From positions 322,071 through 386,070 of the forward strand of contig CAYVHL010000002.1 of NCBI GenBank assembly GCA_964451255.1: DNA of 64,000 nucleotides, written 5' to 3'. The notes beneath the pieces are model-generated. The model did not search any database. It was not told where the DNA came from and was given only the letters and a program-made list of their open reading frames with translations. Positions 17,265-26,127 of this stretch are shown here, piece by piece. Source of the stretch: JAHBTB01 sp964451255. Its GTDB lineage: Bacteria > Armatimonadota > Fimbriimonadia > Fimbriimonadales > Fimbriimonadaceae. Numbering within the stretch: the stretch's first letter is position 1; each line of letters opens with the position of its first letter. The position numbers and the translations under genes are program-made.

Positions 17265-18436
17265 AGGCCGAACACCACCCCGATCGAAGCCGAGAACAGG
17301 CAGGCCATGAACGCGGCGTCCAACGGGAACGGGAGGGGAAGGCCGTCCTTCGAAGGCATCTTGGTGGCGACCGTGATGGCTGTGATGCCAAGGCCCGAGA
17401 GCCAGGCCATGCCCATGCCGATCATCCCGCCAACCAGAGAGAGGACCGCCGCCTCGACCAAGAACTGGCTGAGGATTGCGGACCGCCGTGCCCCCAGGGC
17501 CTTGCGCAACCCGACTTCGCGGGTCCGCTCGGTGACGCTGACGAGCATGATGTTCATGATGCCGATGCCACCGACAAGCAGGGATAGTCCGGCGATTCCC
17601 GCTAAGATCACCCCCGCGCCGGTGATGACGCCGCTCAAGACGCCAAGGATGGACTCTCGTGAATCGATGCGGTAGATGCGCTTGTTGCCCGATTTGAGCA
17701 TCATCTCCTGCCACACCTCGTCCATGGCCGCGTTGACCTTGGTCGTGTCCTTGGGCAACATCATCAACATCGTCACGTCCCGGCCCCCCACCCACTTGCG
17801 TTGGGCGGTGGTGATGGGCAGCCAGATGTCCTTGCCGTTGCTCTGGCCCAGGATCTCCAACTTCGACATCACCCCGACCACTTGCAGCGTGATCCCGGAG
17901 AAGTTGATATACTTTCCGATCGGGTCAATGTCCCCGAAGAGTTGGTCGCGGATGTCGACGCCGATCAGGCAGACGTTCGCCCGACGTTCGACGTCGTCCT
18001 GCGTGATGCCGCGACCCTCGAGCATGGTCAACTTGTTGAGTTCGGTCGCGTATTGGTCGAAGCCCTGGACGCTCGGTCCGTCCACCTCCCGGTCAAGGTA
18101 GGTCACCTTGCTCGACGGAACCTGGAGCATCGCGCTGATGGTGGAGACGCTCGGACAACGGTCTTTGATGTATTGGGCGTCGTCCAGTGTCAGGCTGCCT
18201 TGGGTGACCGCCCCCATCCGGCCGCGGCTCCCCCACCGGTCGTAGGTGATGAAGAACGTCTCAGCGCCGAGCTTCTTGAACTCGTGCGACAGGTAGTACT
18301 TGAACCCGTTCGACATCATGACCACCAGGGTGACGCTCGCCACGCCGATGATCACGCCGAGCATGGTCAGGAAGGCCCGCATCTTGTGCAGGCGCAACAT
18401 GTCCAGCGCTATGCGGAAGGATTCGAAGGCTCCCAT
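17207..18436 (-). CDS. MacB/FtsX-type ABC transporter permease
   Basis: The 409-residue protein has an N-terminal transmembrane helix (RAFLTMLGVIIGVASVTLVVM), a 200-residue periplasmic MacB-type core domain, and three C-terminal helices. The cytoplasmic loop carries TERTREVGLRKALGARR, typical of the MacB/LolE permease family. No ATP-binding domain is fused and no ATPase gene adjoins, so a separate ATPase must serve it. It lies 8 bases after the adaptor gene, giving a MacA-MacB-like pair for export of peptides, lipids or toxic compounds. Confidence 0.88.
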   Translation of the reverse strand: MGAFESFRIALDMLRLHKMRAFLTMLGVIIGVASVTLVVMMSNGFKYYLSHEFKKLGAETFFITYDRWGSRGRMGAVTQGSLTLDDAQYIKDRCPSVSTISAMLQVPSSKVTYLDREVDGPSVQGFDQYATELNKLTMLEGRGITQDDVERRANVCLIGVDIRDQLFGDIDPIGKYINFSGITLQVVGVMSKLEILGQSNGKDIWLPITTAQRKWVGGRDVTMLMMLPKDTTKVNAAMDEVWQEMMLKSGNKRIYRIDSRESILGVLSGVITGAGVILAGIAGLSLLVGGIGIMNIMLVSVTERTREVGLRKALGARRSAILSQFLVEAAVLSLVGGMIGMGMAWLSGLGITAITVATKMPSKDGLPLPFPLDAAFMACLFSASIGVVFGLYPALRAASLSPIDALRTE

Positions 18437-18444
18437 CCTGCCCT

Positions 18445-20088
18445 CTAGCCGCCGTCCCCGTCGCCGCCGCCCATCATGCCCTTCCGGGGCGGCCCCTTGT
18501 ATTCGGGCTTGACGATGGTTTCGCCTTCCTTGAGCCCGGACTTGATCTCGACGTCGGCGGACGACCGGACACCGATGGTCACGTCCCGGCGAGTTGGCTT
18601 AGCTTTCTTGTCCTTCTTGTCTTCGGACGGGATCAAGACGAAGAATCCCTTGTCGTCTTGCCCGAGGTATGCGACCGGGATCTTGAGCACCGATTTTAGA
18701 TCGACGACGTTCATCGTGCACTTGGCCGACATACCAGGCTTCAGGTGTGGGTCGGCTTTGTCCAACCTGACTTCGACCTCGTACTTGACGACGGGGTCAC
18801 TGGTCGCGGCCGGAGCAGCCGTCGAACTTGAGGCCGCGCCGATTTGGGCCGGGGCGATCTTAGAGACCTTGCCGGTGAAGGTGTCGTCGGGAAGGGCGTC
18901 GATTTTAATCTCGGCCGTCTGGCCGACTTCGAGCCGGGCGGTGTCGATTTCGTTGATCTGGAGCTTGACGATCATCGACGACCGGTCGTCGATGCGTACC
19001 ACTGCCGTGCCTGAACTGAAGCTGCCTAGACTGGTCACCAATTCGCCGACTTGGACGTACCGCTTGCCAATCACACCTGCGAGCGGAGCGCGGATTTCGG
19101 TGTAACTCAGTTGTCGGCGGCTGTCGTCGAGCGAACTCTGTAGCTGGCTCACCGTGGCCATCTGCTGGCGGCGACCTGCCTCCAGCGAGTCGATGTCGCG
19201 CTTGTTCGCCTCGGCCTCGCGTAGGGCGACCAGGGCCTGGTTGTAGTCTTCACGGCGGACGCTGTTTTGGATCGAGTCGGCTTTGGCCCGGTCCAGGTCT
19301 GCCTGTGCGGCCTTGACCTGTTGGTTCGCCTTCTCTCGATCAAGCCTTTGCTCTTCGTCCAGTCGCGCGAGTCTCTCCTTTGCCTCGTTGAGCTTCGACT
19401 GGTCAAGCTGGACTTGAAGTTGTGCCTGTTCCAAGTCACGGGCCGCGGTATAGCCAAGTTGGACGAGTTGTCTGCGGCGGTTCAGATCTGCTTGGTCGGT
19501 CCTGAGGCCGTGCTGGGCGTCGGTGACCGCGTTCGATGCGGCGATGCGGGCGTTGGGCTGGGTGACCTCGACCAACTGTTGGTACGACTTGGTTTGGAGG
19601 TCCAGTTGTGTTTGGGCGGACCGGATGGCGGCGTTTGTCAGGGCGGGTTGGGCGTCGGCTTGCTTTTCGAGCTGCTTGACCCTTGACCGGGCGGTTTCCA
19701 ACTGGGTCTGGACCGTGATCCTTCGCTTGGCCAAGTCGACTGTCTGCCGATCGACGCCGGCCTGGGCGCCAGAGAGTTGGGCCTGGTTCTGCTTGACCAA
19801 GAGTTCTGTCTCCTGCGGGTCGACGACACCGATGAGTTGGCCTTCTTGGACGTGGTCGCCCTCGTCTACGAGGAGGCTTTTCAGAATGCCGCCTACCCGG
19901 CTCTTGACTTCGACGACCTTTTCAGGCTCGAGCGTCCCTGTCTCGACGACCTGCACAAGCACGTCGCCCTTCACCACTTTAGTGGTTTCGGGCGCGCCCA
20001 TCTTCCCGAGGTCGGGAGGCATACAACCGGTCAGCCCGAGAGCGGTGCAGGCAAGGGCAAAGAGGATAGGGCGGGTACGTAGCATCAT
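18445..20088 (-). CDS. MacA/HlyD-family periplasmic adaptor lipoprotein
   Basis: ATG 20088 (or 20085) is preferred because it directly opens a lipoprotein signal with lipobox LTGC; the frame extends to 20112. The protein has the lipoyl half-motif (KSRVGGILKSLLVDEGDHVQEG), a coiled coil of about 200 residues rich in Gln, Ala and Lys, the second lipoyl half (YTEIRAPLAGVIGKRYVQVG) and a beta-barrel/membrane-proximal end that finishes in a Gly/Asp tail. It would link the permease at 17207 to an outer membrane channel. It follows the C39-like peptidase gene with almost no gap. Confidence 0.87.
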   Translation of the reverse strand: MMLRTRPILFALACTALGLTGCMPPDLGKMGAPETTKVVKGDVLVQVVETGTLEPEKVVEVKSRVGGILKSLLVDEGDHVQEGQLIGVVDPQETELLVKQNQAQLSGAQAGVDRQTVDLAKRRITVQTQLETARSRVKQLEKQADAQPALTNAAIRSAQTQLDLQTKSYQQLVEVTQPNARIAASNAVTDAQHGLRTDQADLNRRRQLVQLGYTAARDLEQAQLQVQLDQSKLNEAKERLARLDEEQRLDREKANQQVKAAQADLDRAKADSIQNSVRREDYNQALVALREAEANKRDIDSLEAGRRQQMATVSQLQSSLDDSRRQLSYTEIRAPLAGVIGKRYVQVGELVTSLGSFSSGTAVVRIDDRSSMIVKLQINEIDTARLEVGQTAEIKIDALPDDTFTGKVSKIAPAQIGAASSSTAAPAATSDPVVKYEVEVRLDKADPHLKPGMSAKCTMNVVDLKSVLKIPVAYLGQDDKGFFVLIPSEDKKDKKAKPTRRDVTIGVRSSADVEIKSGLKEGETIVKPEYKGPPRKGMMGGGDGDGG

Positions 20089-20108
20089 AGCGTGGTCTTC
20101 GGCGGAGG

Positions 20109-21152
20109 TCAAGTTGGACGGTGCTCCCAGGGGCCGGGCCCCTCAGGAACGCGCCAAAGCGTTGGATAGACGAGATAAACCGTGTTCCGGCTGACGGCCC
20201 AGGCGCGCTCAAAGTCTGCCCGCTTGTAGGTCATGCGGACGACGTTCCTGCCCGGGTCGTTAAAGACCGGGTCTCCATGCTCGTCAAAACCGACCACCAC
20301 GACTAGGTGGCCGTCGTTGTCGTCACGTTTCGGCTTGCCCCTAAGCAGCCCGTAGCTGACGGAGCACGCCACGGGCACTCCTTTGGCGACCCACTCCTCG
20401 ACGTCCCGGACATCGCGGAACCTGGATACGTAGGCGGTGAGCCCGGGTTGGCTGGCGGCGTACGCCATGTTGAACGGCCAGTTGCCCGTGCCTTTCCAGG
20501 CGACATCGTAGACGCCTTGTTGCACTTCAGGGACGTCGTGGTCGATCTGCGGCGTTCCCAGTGTCTTGGCCCAATAGCCAAGGAGCATGCTGACCGAGGT
20601 CGGGCTGCAAGCGCCGCTTCCGTTCGGGTAAGTCATCTGAGCGCGCCTGGGCGGCTCCATGACGAGCCCCCAGGCGGCGCGCAACGGAGGGCGTCGCCCG
20701 AGCTTCTGCGAGGTGTCCACCAGGATCAGATGAGCCCCTTTGAGTTCGGCGCTTTTGCCCGGTTGCTCGTAGATATCGATGACGACGGCCAAGCCGGTGG
20801 CCGGGGACTTGAGTGTCAACGTGTCGGTGTCGACGCTGGCCGCGTCGTCCTTCTGGCCCTTGACGCTGGTCCGGGTGGCGTCTGACTTCCACACGCCCAG
20901 GCAATATCGCTCCGCGCCCTGTTCGTCGGGTCGCAGGTAGAACTCGATCCGTGTGCCTTCTGGTGCGGTCGCCGACCAACTCGGCACGGCCTCGTCAAAC
21001 GGGGCGTCCGACTTCACGTTGGCGAGAAGGCGACGATGGCCAGGGCTGACCGTCACCGTCTGAAACTGGCCTGGAACGAGCGTTACAAAGCCGTCTCGCG
21101 CGTAGGCGACAGGTTGCCCTGCCGTCAGTGCCATGGCGATACACCCCCACAT
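20109..21152 (-). CDS. Exported C39-like cysteine peptidase
   Basis: The 347-residue protein has a short N-terminal hydrophobic signal, a beta-rich N-terminal domain of about 150 residues, and a papain-like C39_2 domain. The expected catalytic residues are visible: Cys182 in GSGACSPTSV, His282 in DGHLVVVVGFD and Asn298/Asp299 in VFNDP. Related proteins act outside the cytoplasm on peptides or cell-wall material. It lies immediately upstream of the adaptor/permease pair, so it could process that exporter's substrate, as C39 peptidases do in bacteriocin export; this link is inferred. Confidence 0.78.
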   Translation of the reverse strand: MWGCIAMALTAGQPVAYARDGFVTLVPGQFQTVTVSPGHRRLLANVKSDAPFDEAVPSWSATAPEGTRIEFYLRPDEQGAERYCLGVWKSDATRTSVKGQKDDAASVDTDTLTLKSPATGLAVVIDIYEQPGKSAELKGAHLILVDTSQKLGRRPPLRAAWGLVMEPPRRAQMTYPNGSGACSPTSVSMLLGYWAKTLGTPQIDHDVPEVQQGVYDVAWKGTGNWPFNMAYAASQPGLTAYVSRFRDVRDVEEWVAKGVPVACSVSYGLLRGKPKRDDNDGHLVVVVGFDEHGDPVFNDPGRNVVRMTYKRADFERAWAVSRNTVYLVYPTLWRVPEGPGPWEHRPT

Positions 21153-21212
21153 GCAGCTTGTTTTACTTGTCCTTGAATCAAGTTGGTTGCGGTTTGGGCC
21201 ACAATTTGGGTC

Positions 21213-22412
21213 CTAAGCGGCGTCGGCCGCCGCGGCATGGTGCAGGGGGGGCGGGCCGTCCGGCATGAACCTTGTGAAGATCAGCGTGAGGACGCCGACA
21301 CACGCGCCAAACATGAAGGGAACCTGGTAGTTGCCGCTTCTTGTCCAAAGGATCGCTCCGATCAACGGCACCGTGACGGCGGCGATGTGGTTCATCGTGA
21401 CCCCCATCGCGATGCTCGGTGTCAGGTCGCCCGGCCGGACGATTCGGTGAAGGTATGTGGTGAAGCCCACGCTGAACGAGAACAGCACGTTGTCGAACAG
21501 ATATAGGCCGATCAGGACGGCCAGGTTCCGCGTCGTCGCGTAGCCGACGAAAACCAGGATCAGACCGATCGCATACCAGAGCAACGGTTTCTTTTCCCCC
21601 ACGCGGTCCACGATCTTGCCCATCTGCGGAGCGGTAAGGGCGATCATCACCGCGTTCACCAACTGGAGGATAACCATGTGGTCGACGGTCATCTTGTACA
21701 CGAATATCAGGGTGAAGCCCGCAAAGATGCTGAAAATCTGTCGTCGGCAGCCCTCCAGGAAGGTGAGGAAGTAGAAGAGTCCGTACTCCCGACGAAAAAC
21801 GATCGGTTGCCTCTTGCCGCCCCCGCTGTCGTCTCCCAGAGTGGGGCATACGATCGACGCCGCCAGGATCGATACGCCCCCCATGACGAAAATGAATTTG
21901 TAAACCTCTGGCGTCATGTGGCCGCTCAGCTTCAACGAGTTCGTGAGTAGCACGATCAGGGTCAGGGCGACGATCTGCGACACCGCGCCGACGCGGCTCA
22001 TGCGTCCAAGGTGTTTGCCTCCCTCCTTCCCCTTCGCCAGGTGCAGTGTCATGGCGTTTTGGACGGCCGACATCAGATGGAAGCCGACCGACCAGAAGAC
22101 TGTGACACCGACCAGTGGCCAAAGGGATCCGAACCAGCCGGTGGAACTGATGCCGACGGCGCAGATCAGGAGTCCGATCGTGGCGATTCGGCGCTCGGGC
22201 AGGGCCACGAGGATTCCGGCCATGAGAGAGGCCAAGAGACCGGGTATCTCCCGCATCGCCTCCAGCCTGCCCAGATCGAGCGGCACGGCGTTCAGGTTGT
22301 CGCGCAGGAAGTTCTGAAAGACGCTGTTGTAGACGAAGAAGCCGAAATAGAAAAGCCCGATAACCCAAATCAGCCGTGTCCAATCAGACTTCGGCAACTT
22401 GGCGGCTTTCAT
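21213..22412 (-). CDS. Major facilitator superfamily transporter
   Basis: The 399-residue protein has about twelve hydrophobic segments with the loop between helices 2 and 3 reading ALPERRIATIG, a loose MFS motif. The substrate cannot be read. It is the last gene of a minus-strand block with a GH20 hexosaminidase and beta-lactamase-fold hydrolases, so uptake of amino-sugar or muropeptide products, in the manner of AmpG, is a reasonable guess. A 164-base gap separates it from the upstream hydrolase, so it may have its own promoter. Confidence 0.75.
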   Translation of the reverse strand: MKAAKLPKSDWTRLIWVIGLFYFGFFVYNSVFQNFLRDNLNAVPLDLGRLEAMREIPGLLASLMAGILVALPERRIATIGLLICAVGISSTGWFGSLWPLVGVTVFWSVGFHLMSAVQNAMTLHLAKGKEGGKHLGRMSRVGAVSQIVALTLIVLLTNSLKLSGHMTPEVYKFIFVMGGVSILAASIVCPTLGDDSGGGKRQPIVFRREYGLFYFLTFLEGCRRQIFSIFAGFTLIFVYKMTVDHMVILQLVNAVMIALTAPQMGKIVDRVGEKKPLLWYAIGLILVFVGYATTRNLAVLIGLYLFDNVLFSFSVGFTTYLHRIVRPGDLTPSIAMGVTMNHIAAVTVPLIGAILWTRSGNYQVPFMFGACVGVLTLIFTRFMPDGPPPLHHAAAADAA

Positions 22413-22576
22413 TCGGCGATATCCTACGCAAACACCCTGTAGGGCGGGTGAAACATGGAAACGAGGCCCCAGTCACGGCCAAGGGGAGAGTATATGCCGC
22501 GCCGAAGCCTCTGCCTCATTATGGCGACGGTTTGGTCAAGATTCCACGGTTTCTCAAATTTCCCGAAAAATTGACG

Positions 22577-23569
22577 CTAAACACCAGCCTGCTTGGCCGC
22601 GTCGGCGACCGCAGGCCGTGCCCATTCGGTCGCTTTGGAAGTGTCATCGGGGTAGCACCGGTTCGTGAGTAGGGCGACGAAGGTTTTGTCGTCGGGGTCG
22701 ATCCAGAGAGACGTCCCGGTGTATCCGGTGTGGCCGAAGCTACGCGGGCCGAACAGGGAGCCCGCGGAGGAGCCCTCCGGTGACTTGGTGTCCCACCCCA
22801 ATGCCCTGGTCGAGAGGAGGCCCGCCTTCTTCGTCCATTCCCGCATGGGTCTGGACAAACCGGTCTCGATCCAAAAGCAAGCCGCTTGAGAAACGTCGCC
22901 GACGGTCCCAAAGAGTCCGGCGTTGCCGCTTACTCCGGCTTGGGCGCGGGCAAGCGGGTCGTGCACGGTGCCGGGCGGCAGAGCTGGGTCGGTCGGGGCG
23001 AAGGGCAGGTCCACCTTGGGCAGATAGCCTGCAGATGCTATCCCAAACCGGGGGGCGACGTACGAGGTGAAGAGTCGGTCGATCGGCTCTCCGTAAAGGG
23101 TTTCGAGGATGGTCGCCAGGACGATGAATCCGAGGCAACTGTACGCCGTGGCTTCCCCCGGCCGCGCGACTGGCTTGGTTCGGACTACGGCCAGACGGGT
23201 CTCCTCCGGGGTGAGGCCGGCCTTGGCGAGGTCGTCGTCATAGGGTGGCAGCCCCGAAGAGTGGGTCAGGAGGTGCCAGACGGTCGCGTCGGAGACACCC
23301 GCCCCTGGCAACAAGTCGCCGGCCTTGGTGTCCAGTCGGAGCAACTTGTCGTCGATCGCCCGCATGACGAGCGGAGTGGTCGAAAGCACCTTGGTCAGGC
23401 TCGCCAAGTCGTAGACGGTCTCCAGCGTCACCGGTGCGGAGTCAGGATCGTAAGTGGTTCTTCCGACCGTGCCTGTGTCGACCTTCCCAGGCTTTCCAAA
23501 GGCGTAAGCCGCACCGGGGAAGCCGCCTTCCCGCACTCCGCGGGCAAGAATCACATCAACCTCGTTCAT
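22577..23569 (-). CDS. Beta-lactamase-fold serine hydrolase, no signal peptide
   Basis: The 330-residue protein belongs to the class C beta-lactamase/PBP-type esterase family. It shows SLTK (Ser57, Lys60) as nucleophile and base, YSCLG at the YxN position (Cys in place of Asn), and HTGYTG at the KTG position. No signal is seen, so it appears cytoplasmic. Its start overlaps the stop of the GH20 gene by 4 bases. In Bacillus a similar hydrolase gene (ybbE) accompanies nagZ and muropeptide recycling genes, suggesting the same role. Confidence 0.82.
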   Translation of the reverse strand: MNEVDVILARGVREGGFPGAAYAFGKPGKVDTGTVGRTTYDPDSAPVTLETVYDLASLTKVLSTTPLVMRAIDDKLLRLDTKAGDLLPGAGVSDATVWHLLTHSSGLPPYDDDLAKAGLTPEETRLAVVRTKPVARPGEATAYSCLGFIVLATILETLYGEPIDRLFTSYVAPRFGIASAGYLPKVDLPFAPTDPALPPGTVHDPLARAQAGVSGNAGLFGTVGDVSQAACFWIETGLSRPMREWTKKAGLLSTRALGWDTKSPEGSSAGSLFGPRSFGHTGYTGTSLWIDPDDKTFVALLTNRCYPDDTSKATEWARPAVADAAKQAGV

Positions 23570-26118
23570 GGTATGGCGGCCAAAGCGTCAAGGCGCAGTC
23601 CTGCGACCGGGTCGACCCGCACCAGGCTGATGTCGGTCACCCAGTCGTCATCTGCCAGCGGGATGAAGACGGCCGAGACGCCTTCGTTTCGGGGAGTGAG
23701 TCCCGTGGGCTTCTCGTCGTGTTCGGCGCGGACGTCTTGGCCATAGACGAGGTTTCGGGCAACGGTCTTTCCCGATCGGAGACGGACTTGGATCCTGCCT
23801 ACCTCTCGCCCCTCGGCCACTCGGGCGAAGCAGTCGACACCGACGATAAGTGCCTTGGCGGCCCGGCCCACCGTCCATGTCCGCCCCGAGGGCCATTTGC
23901 TGGACTCTTCCGAAATTGGGGACTGGAGGCCTTTGCCGTCAAACACTTCCAGCTGGTACGGCCCGACCGAGATCAGTCTAAGGTGCTTGACGCCTTCCGG
24001 CACTAGGGACCGGGCGTTGGTCGCCTGCAGAGGTCTGGCCGGTGACAGCATGAGTCTTCTCAAAACTGCCGCTGGATCATAGCCAAGGTTGCCTGGCTTG
24101 TCCTCCCGGCCCGACCAGGCGTAGTCGGATGCGGCGACGTACGCCGCGAACTGATCGAAGTTACGCAGGGTGTTGCCTTGATTTGATGTGTAACCAGCCC
24201 AAGTCGTCGTCAGCAACCCGGCGTCTATGGACTTCGCGGCCAGAGCCTGACCGCGAACGTTGTCAAGGTCGTACCACGGCGACGCGACGGGGACCATGCC
24301 CGCCTGCTTCCACAGCTTAAGGGACGTGTAGGCGGCAGGGTCCGGGTTGCCCACATAGTGCCAGTCCGCGACCATCGTCCCCGACGACAGCACTGACCGG
24401 CGTTCCTTTGCCACAGCGACGCTTGGCGCGTTGGTGGCGTCGGGCGCCTCACCCGGCGCGAGGGCCATGTCGCCCCAGAGCATCGGCGTGACCTGAAGCT
24501 TCTTGGCCAGACCCATCAGAAAGGTCAACTGCTTCTTCCACCTGGCCGTCGTATGGGCGGGGTCTTTGTCCGCTCCCAACATGTCCACTTCGTCGAGACC
24601 GAAGTGGACAGCCCTTGGGTGAAGCGCTTGGACGACCTCGATCCATAGGCTGGCCAGCAATTCTTGTGTTCGCGGCTTGTCAGGGTCGACGGCATATGGT
24701 TGGTTCGGGTCCAGGCAGATGTCGCGGTTGCGGTTGTTGGCGAAGAGCCACTCGCAATGGCCGAAGCTTTGAACGAGGGGGATCGGCTCGATTCCGGCTC
24801 GTCTGTAGCGTTCGAAGAGGGCGACAAGGTCGGCTTTTTTCATCGTCTCGTCGGTGGCGATGCCCGGAGTTGCGTCCCAGTTCGTCCGTTCACACTGCAA
24901 AACGACGTGGTTGAACTTGAGGGGGCCGAGCACGTCCCGGATGAGGGTGCTTTGGTAGGCCAATGCCTCCGGTCCCACGAACATATGGACGCCGCGCCAG
25001 CCGAGGGTCGGCCAATCCTTGATGACGCCGACCGGTAACCGCAACCTGCCGTTCACCGGCCTTGCGAGCATCCCAAGGGTGCGAAAGGCGTTCCGCAATC
25101 CCAGTTCGTCGCGCGAGCGGACGCGGATCGCGGGCTTCTGGTCGCGGATCTCAAGGACATAACCCTCTGGGGGAAGGCTGGTGTCACCGGACCGGGCTTC
25201 GACGACGCTGGTGGCACCGTCAGTGGGCCGGCTCCACTCCCAGAGCCTTGCCCAAGCCTTGGCCGCGTCCTCAAAGCCGACTTTGGCCAGGTTCGGGCCG
25301 TCGACCATCCAGACAGAAGAACACTCGACGAAGCCGACCCCGGTCTGGACGGACTTCGGGGTGGGAAGGACAGGCAAGGGATCGGCCTTCGGGTCGAACT
25401 CCTTGACGGTGTCGCCCGGCGATGCCCGTTCTGTCTTGGGCGGCGGCAACGTAAACGCTTCGGGCTTCCTCAGGAACTTGTAATCCAGGTGGACAGTCAC
25501 GGTCTTGCCTGGTCGGAGCTCGATGCCGCTTGCCCCCAGCCACCATGTGTCGGTGTCGTCAGTCCAGCCCCTGGCGGCGCTCCTCCCGTCGAGGACGATC
25601 ATCTCGGCCACGTCGCTGCTCACTTGCATCCTGGCCGGGGCAGCGTCGAACGTCCAGTGCCTGCTCGATCCCAATATGCGCCTGGGGACGTCGAACAAAG
25701 TGTCAAGTGGGGTCATCGAGACGACCGACTTGCCGTCTCCGACTTGCCCGCTCCCGAAGACGGTGGCCCAAAGTTGGCCCGTCGTCAGTTCGAGGTAAGC
25801 GGTCTCAGGGCCGGACCAGTCGAAGGAAAAATCGACCGTGCAACCGTCCGTTCGGGGAGTCATGATGCCGAGGGCGTGGACATGGTCGCCCGGGGAGTCC
25901 CACGTGACCGTGACGGTGCCGTCGTCATTGCGGGCCAGTTTGGCCGGGCCGTATGTCGAACTGAAGTACCCCTTCGTCCAGCCCTTTGCGTAGTACTGGA
26001 ACCCCGAACGCTGGATCAAGGGGACGCCAGAGACACTCACGCTCAAACCGCTTCCGGGTTGGAAGGAGACGTTGAGCCCTGACTGGGATACGGCTGCGGC
26101 GAGCGCGAGCCAGACCAT
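23566..26118 (-). CDS. GH20 beta-N-acetylhexosaminidase-like, secreted
   Basis: The 850-residue protein has a short N-terminal hydrophobic signal, a beta-rich N-terminal third, then an alpha/beta domain 2 (LRNAFRTLGMLARP) leading into a TIM barrel. The GH20 catalytic pair is visible as Asp509-Glu510 in FGLDEVDM, with GWRGVHM at the barrel start. GH20 enzymes remove terminal GlcNAc or GalNAc by substrate-assisted catalysis. The last 150 residues look like a beta-sandwich. It lies 9 bases after the serine hydrolase at 26128 and couples to the one at 23569. Confidence 0.82.
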   Translation of the reverse strand: MVWLALAAAVSQSGLNVSFQPGSGLSVSVSGVPLIQRSGFQYYAKGWTKGYFSSTYGPAKLARNDDGTVTVTWDSPGDHVHALGIMTPRTDGCTVDFSFDWSGPETAYLELTTGQLWATVFGSGQVGDGKSVVSMTPLDTLFDVPRRILGSSRHWTFDAAPARMQVSSDVAEMIVLDGRSAARGWTDDTDTWWLGASGIELRPGKTVTVHLDYKFLRKPEAFTLPPPKTERASPGDTVKEFDPKADPLPVLPTPKSVQTGVGFVECSSVWMVDGPNLAKVGFEDAAKAWARLWEWSRPTDGATSVVEARSGDTSLPPEGYVLEIRDQKPAIRVRSRDELGLRNAFRTLGMLARPVNGRLRLPVGVIKDWPTLGWRGVHMFVGPEALAYQSTLIRDVLGPLKFNHVVLQCERTNWDATPGIATDETMKKADLVALFERYRRAGIEPIPLVQSFGHCEWLFANNRNRDICLDPNQPYAVDPDKPRTQELLASLWIEVVQALHPRAVHFGLDEVDMLGADKDPAHTTARWKKQLTFLMGLAKKLQVTPMLWGDMALAPGEAPDATNAPSVAVAKERRSVLSSGTMVADWHYVGNPDPAAYTSLKLWKQAGMVPVASPWYDLDNVRGQALAAKSIDAGLLTTTWAGYTSNQGNTLRNFDQFAAYVAASDYAWSGREDKPGNLGYDPAAVLRRLMLSPARPLQATNARSLVPEGVKHLRLISVGPYQLEVFDGKGLQSPISEESSKWPSGRTWTVGRAAKALIVGVDCFARVAEGREVGRIQVRLRSGKTVARNLVYGQDVRAEHDEKPTGLTPRNEGVSAVFIPLADDDWVTDISLVRVDPVAGLRLDALAAIP

Positions 26119-26127
26119 GGCCGGAGT

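Noticed and set aside
22413..22576. Possible riboswitch in the gap between the MFS and serine hydrolase genes
   Set aside because: Patches such as GGGTGAAACATGGAAACG look suggestive but do not fit cobalamin, lysine or glycine consensus on either strand, and no complete stem set could be drawn.
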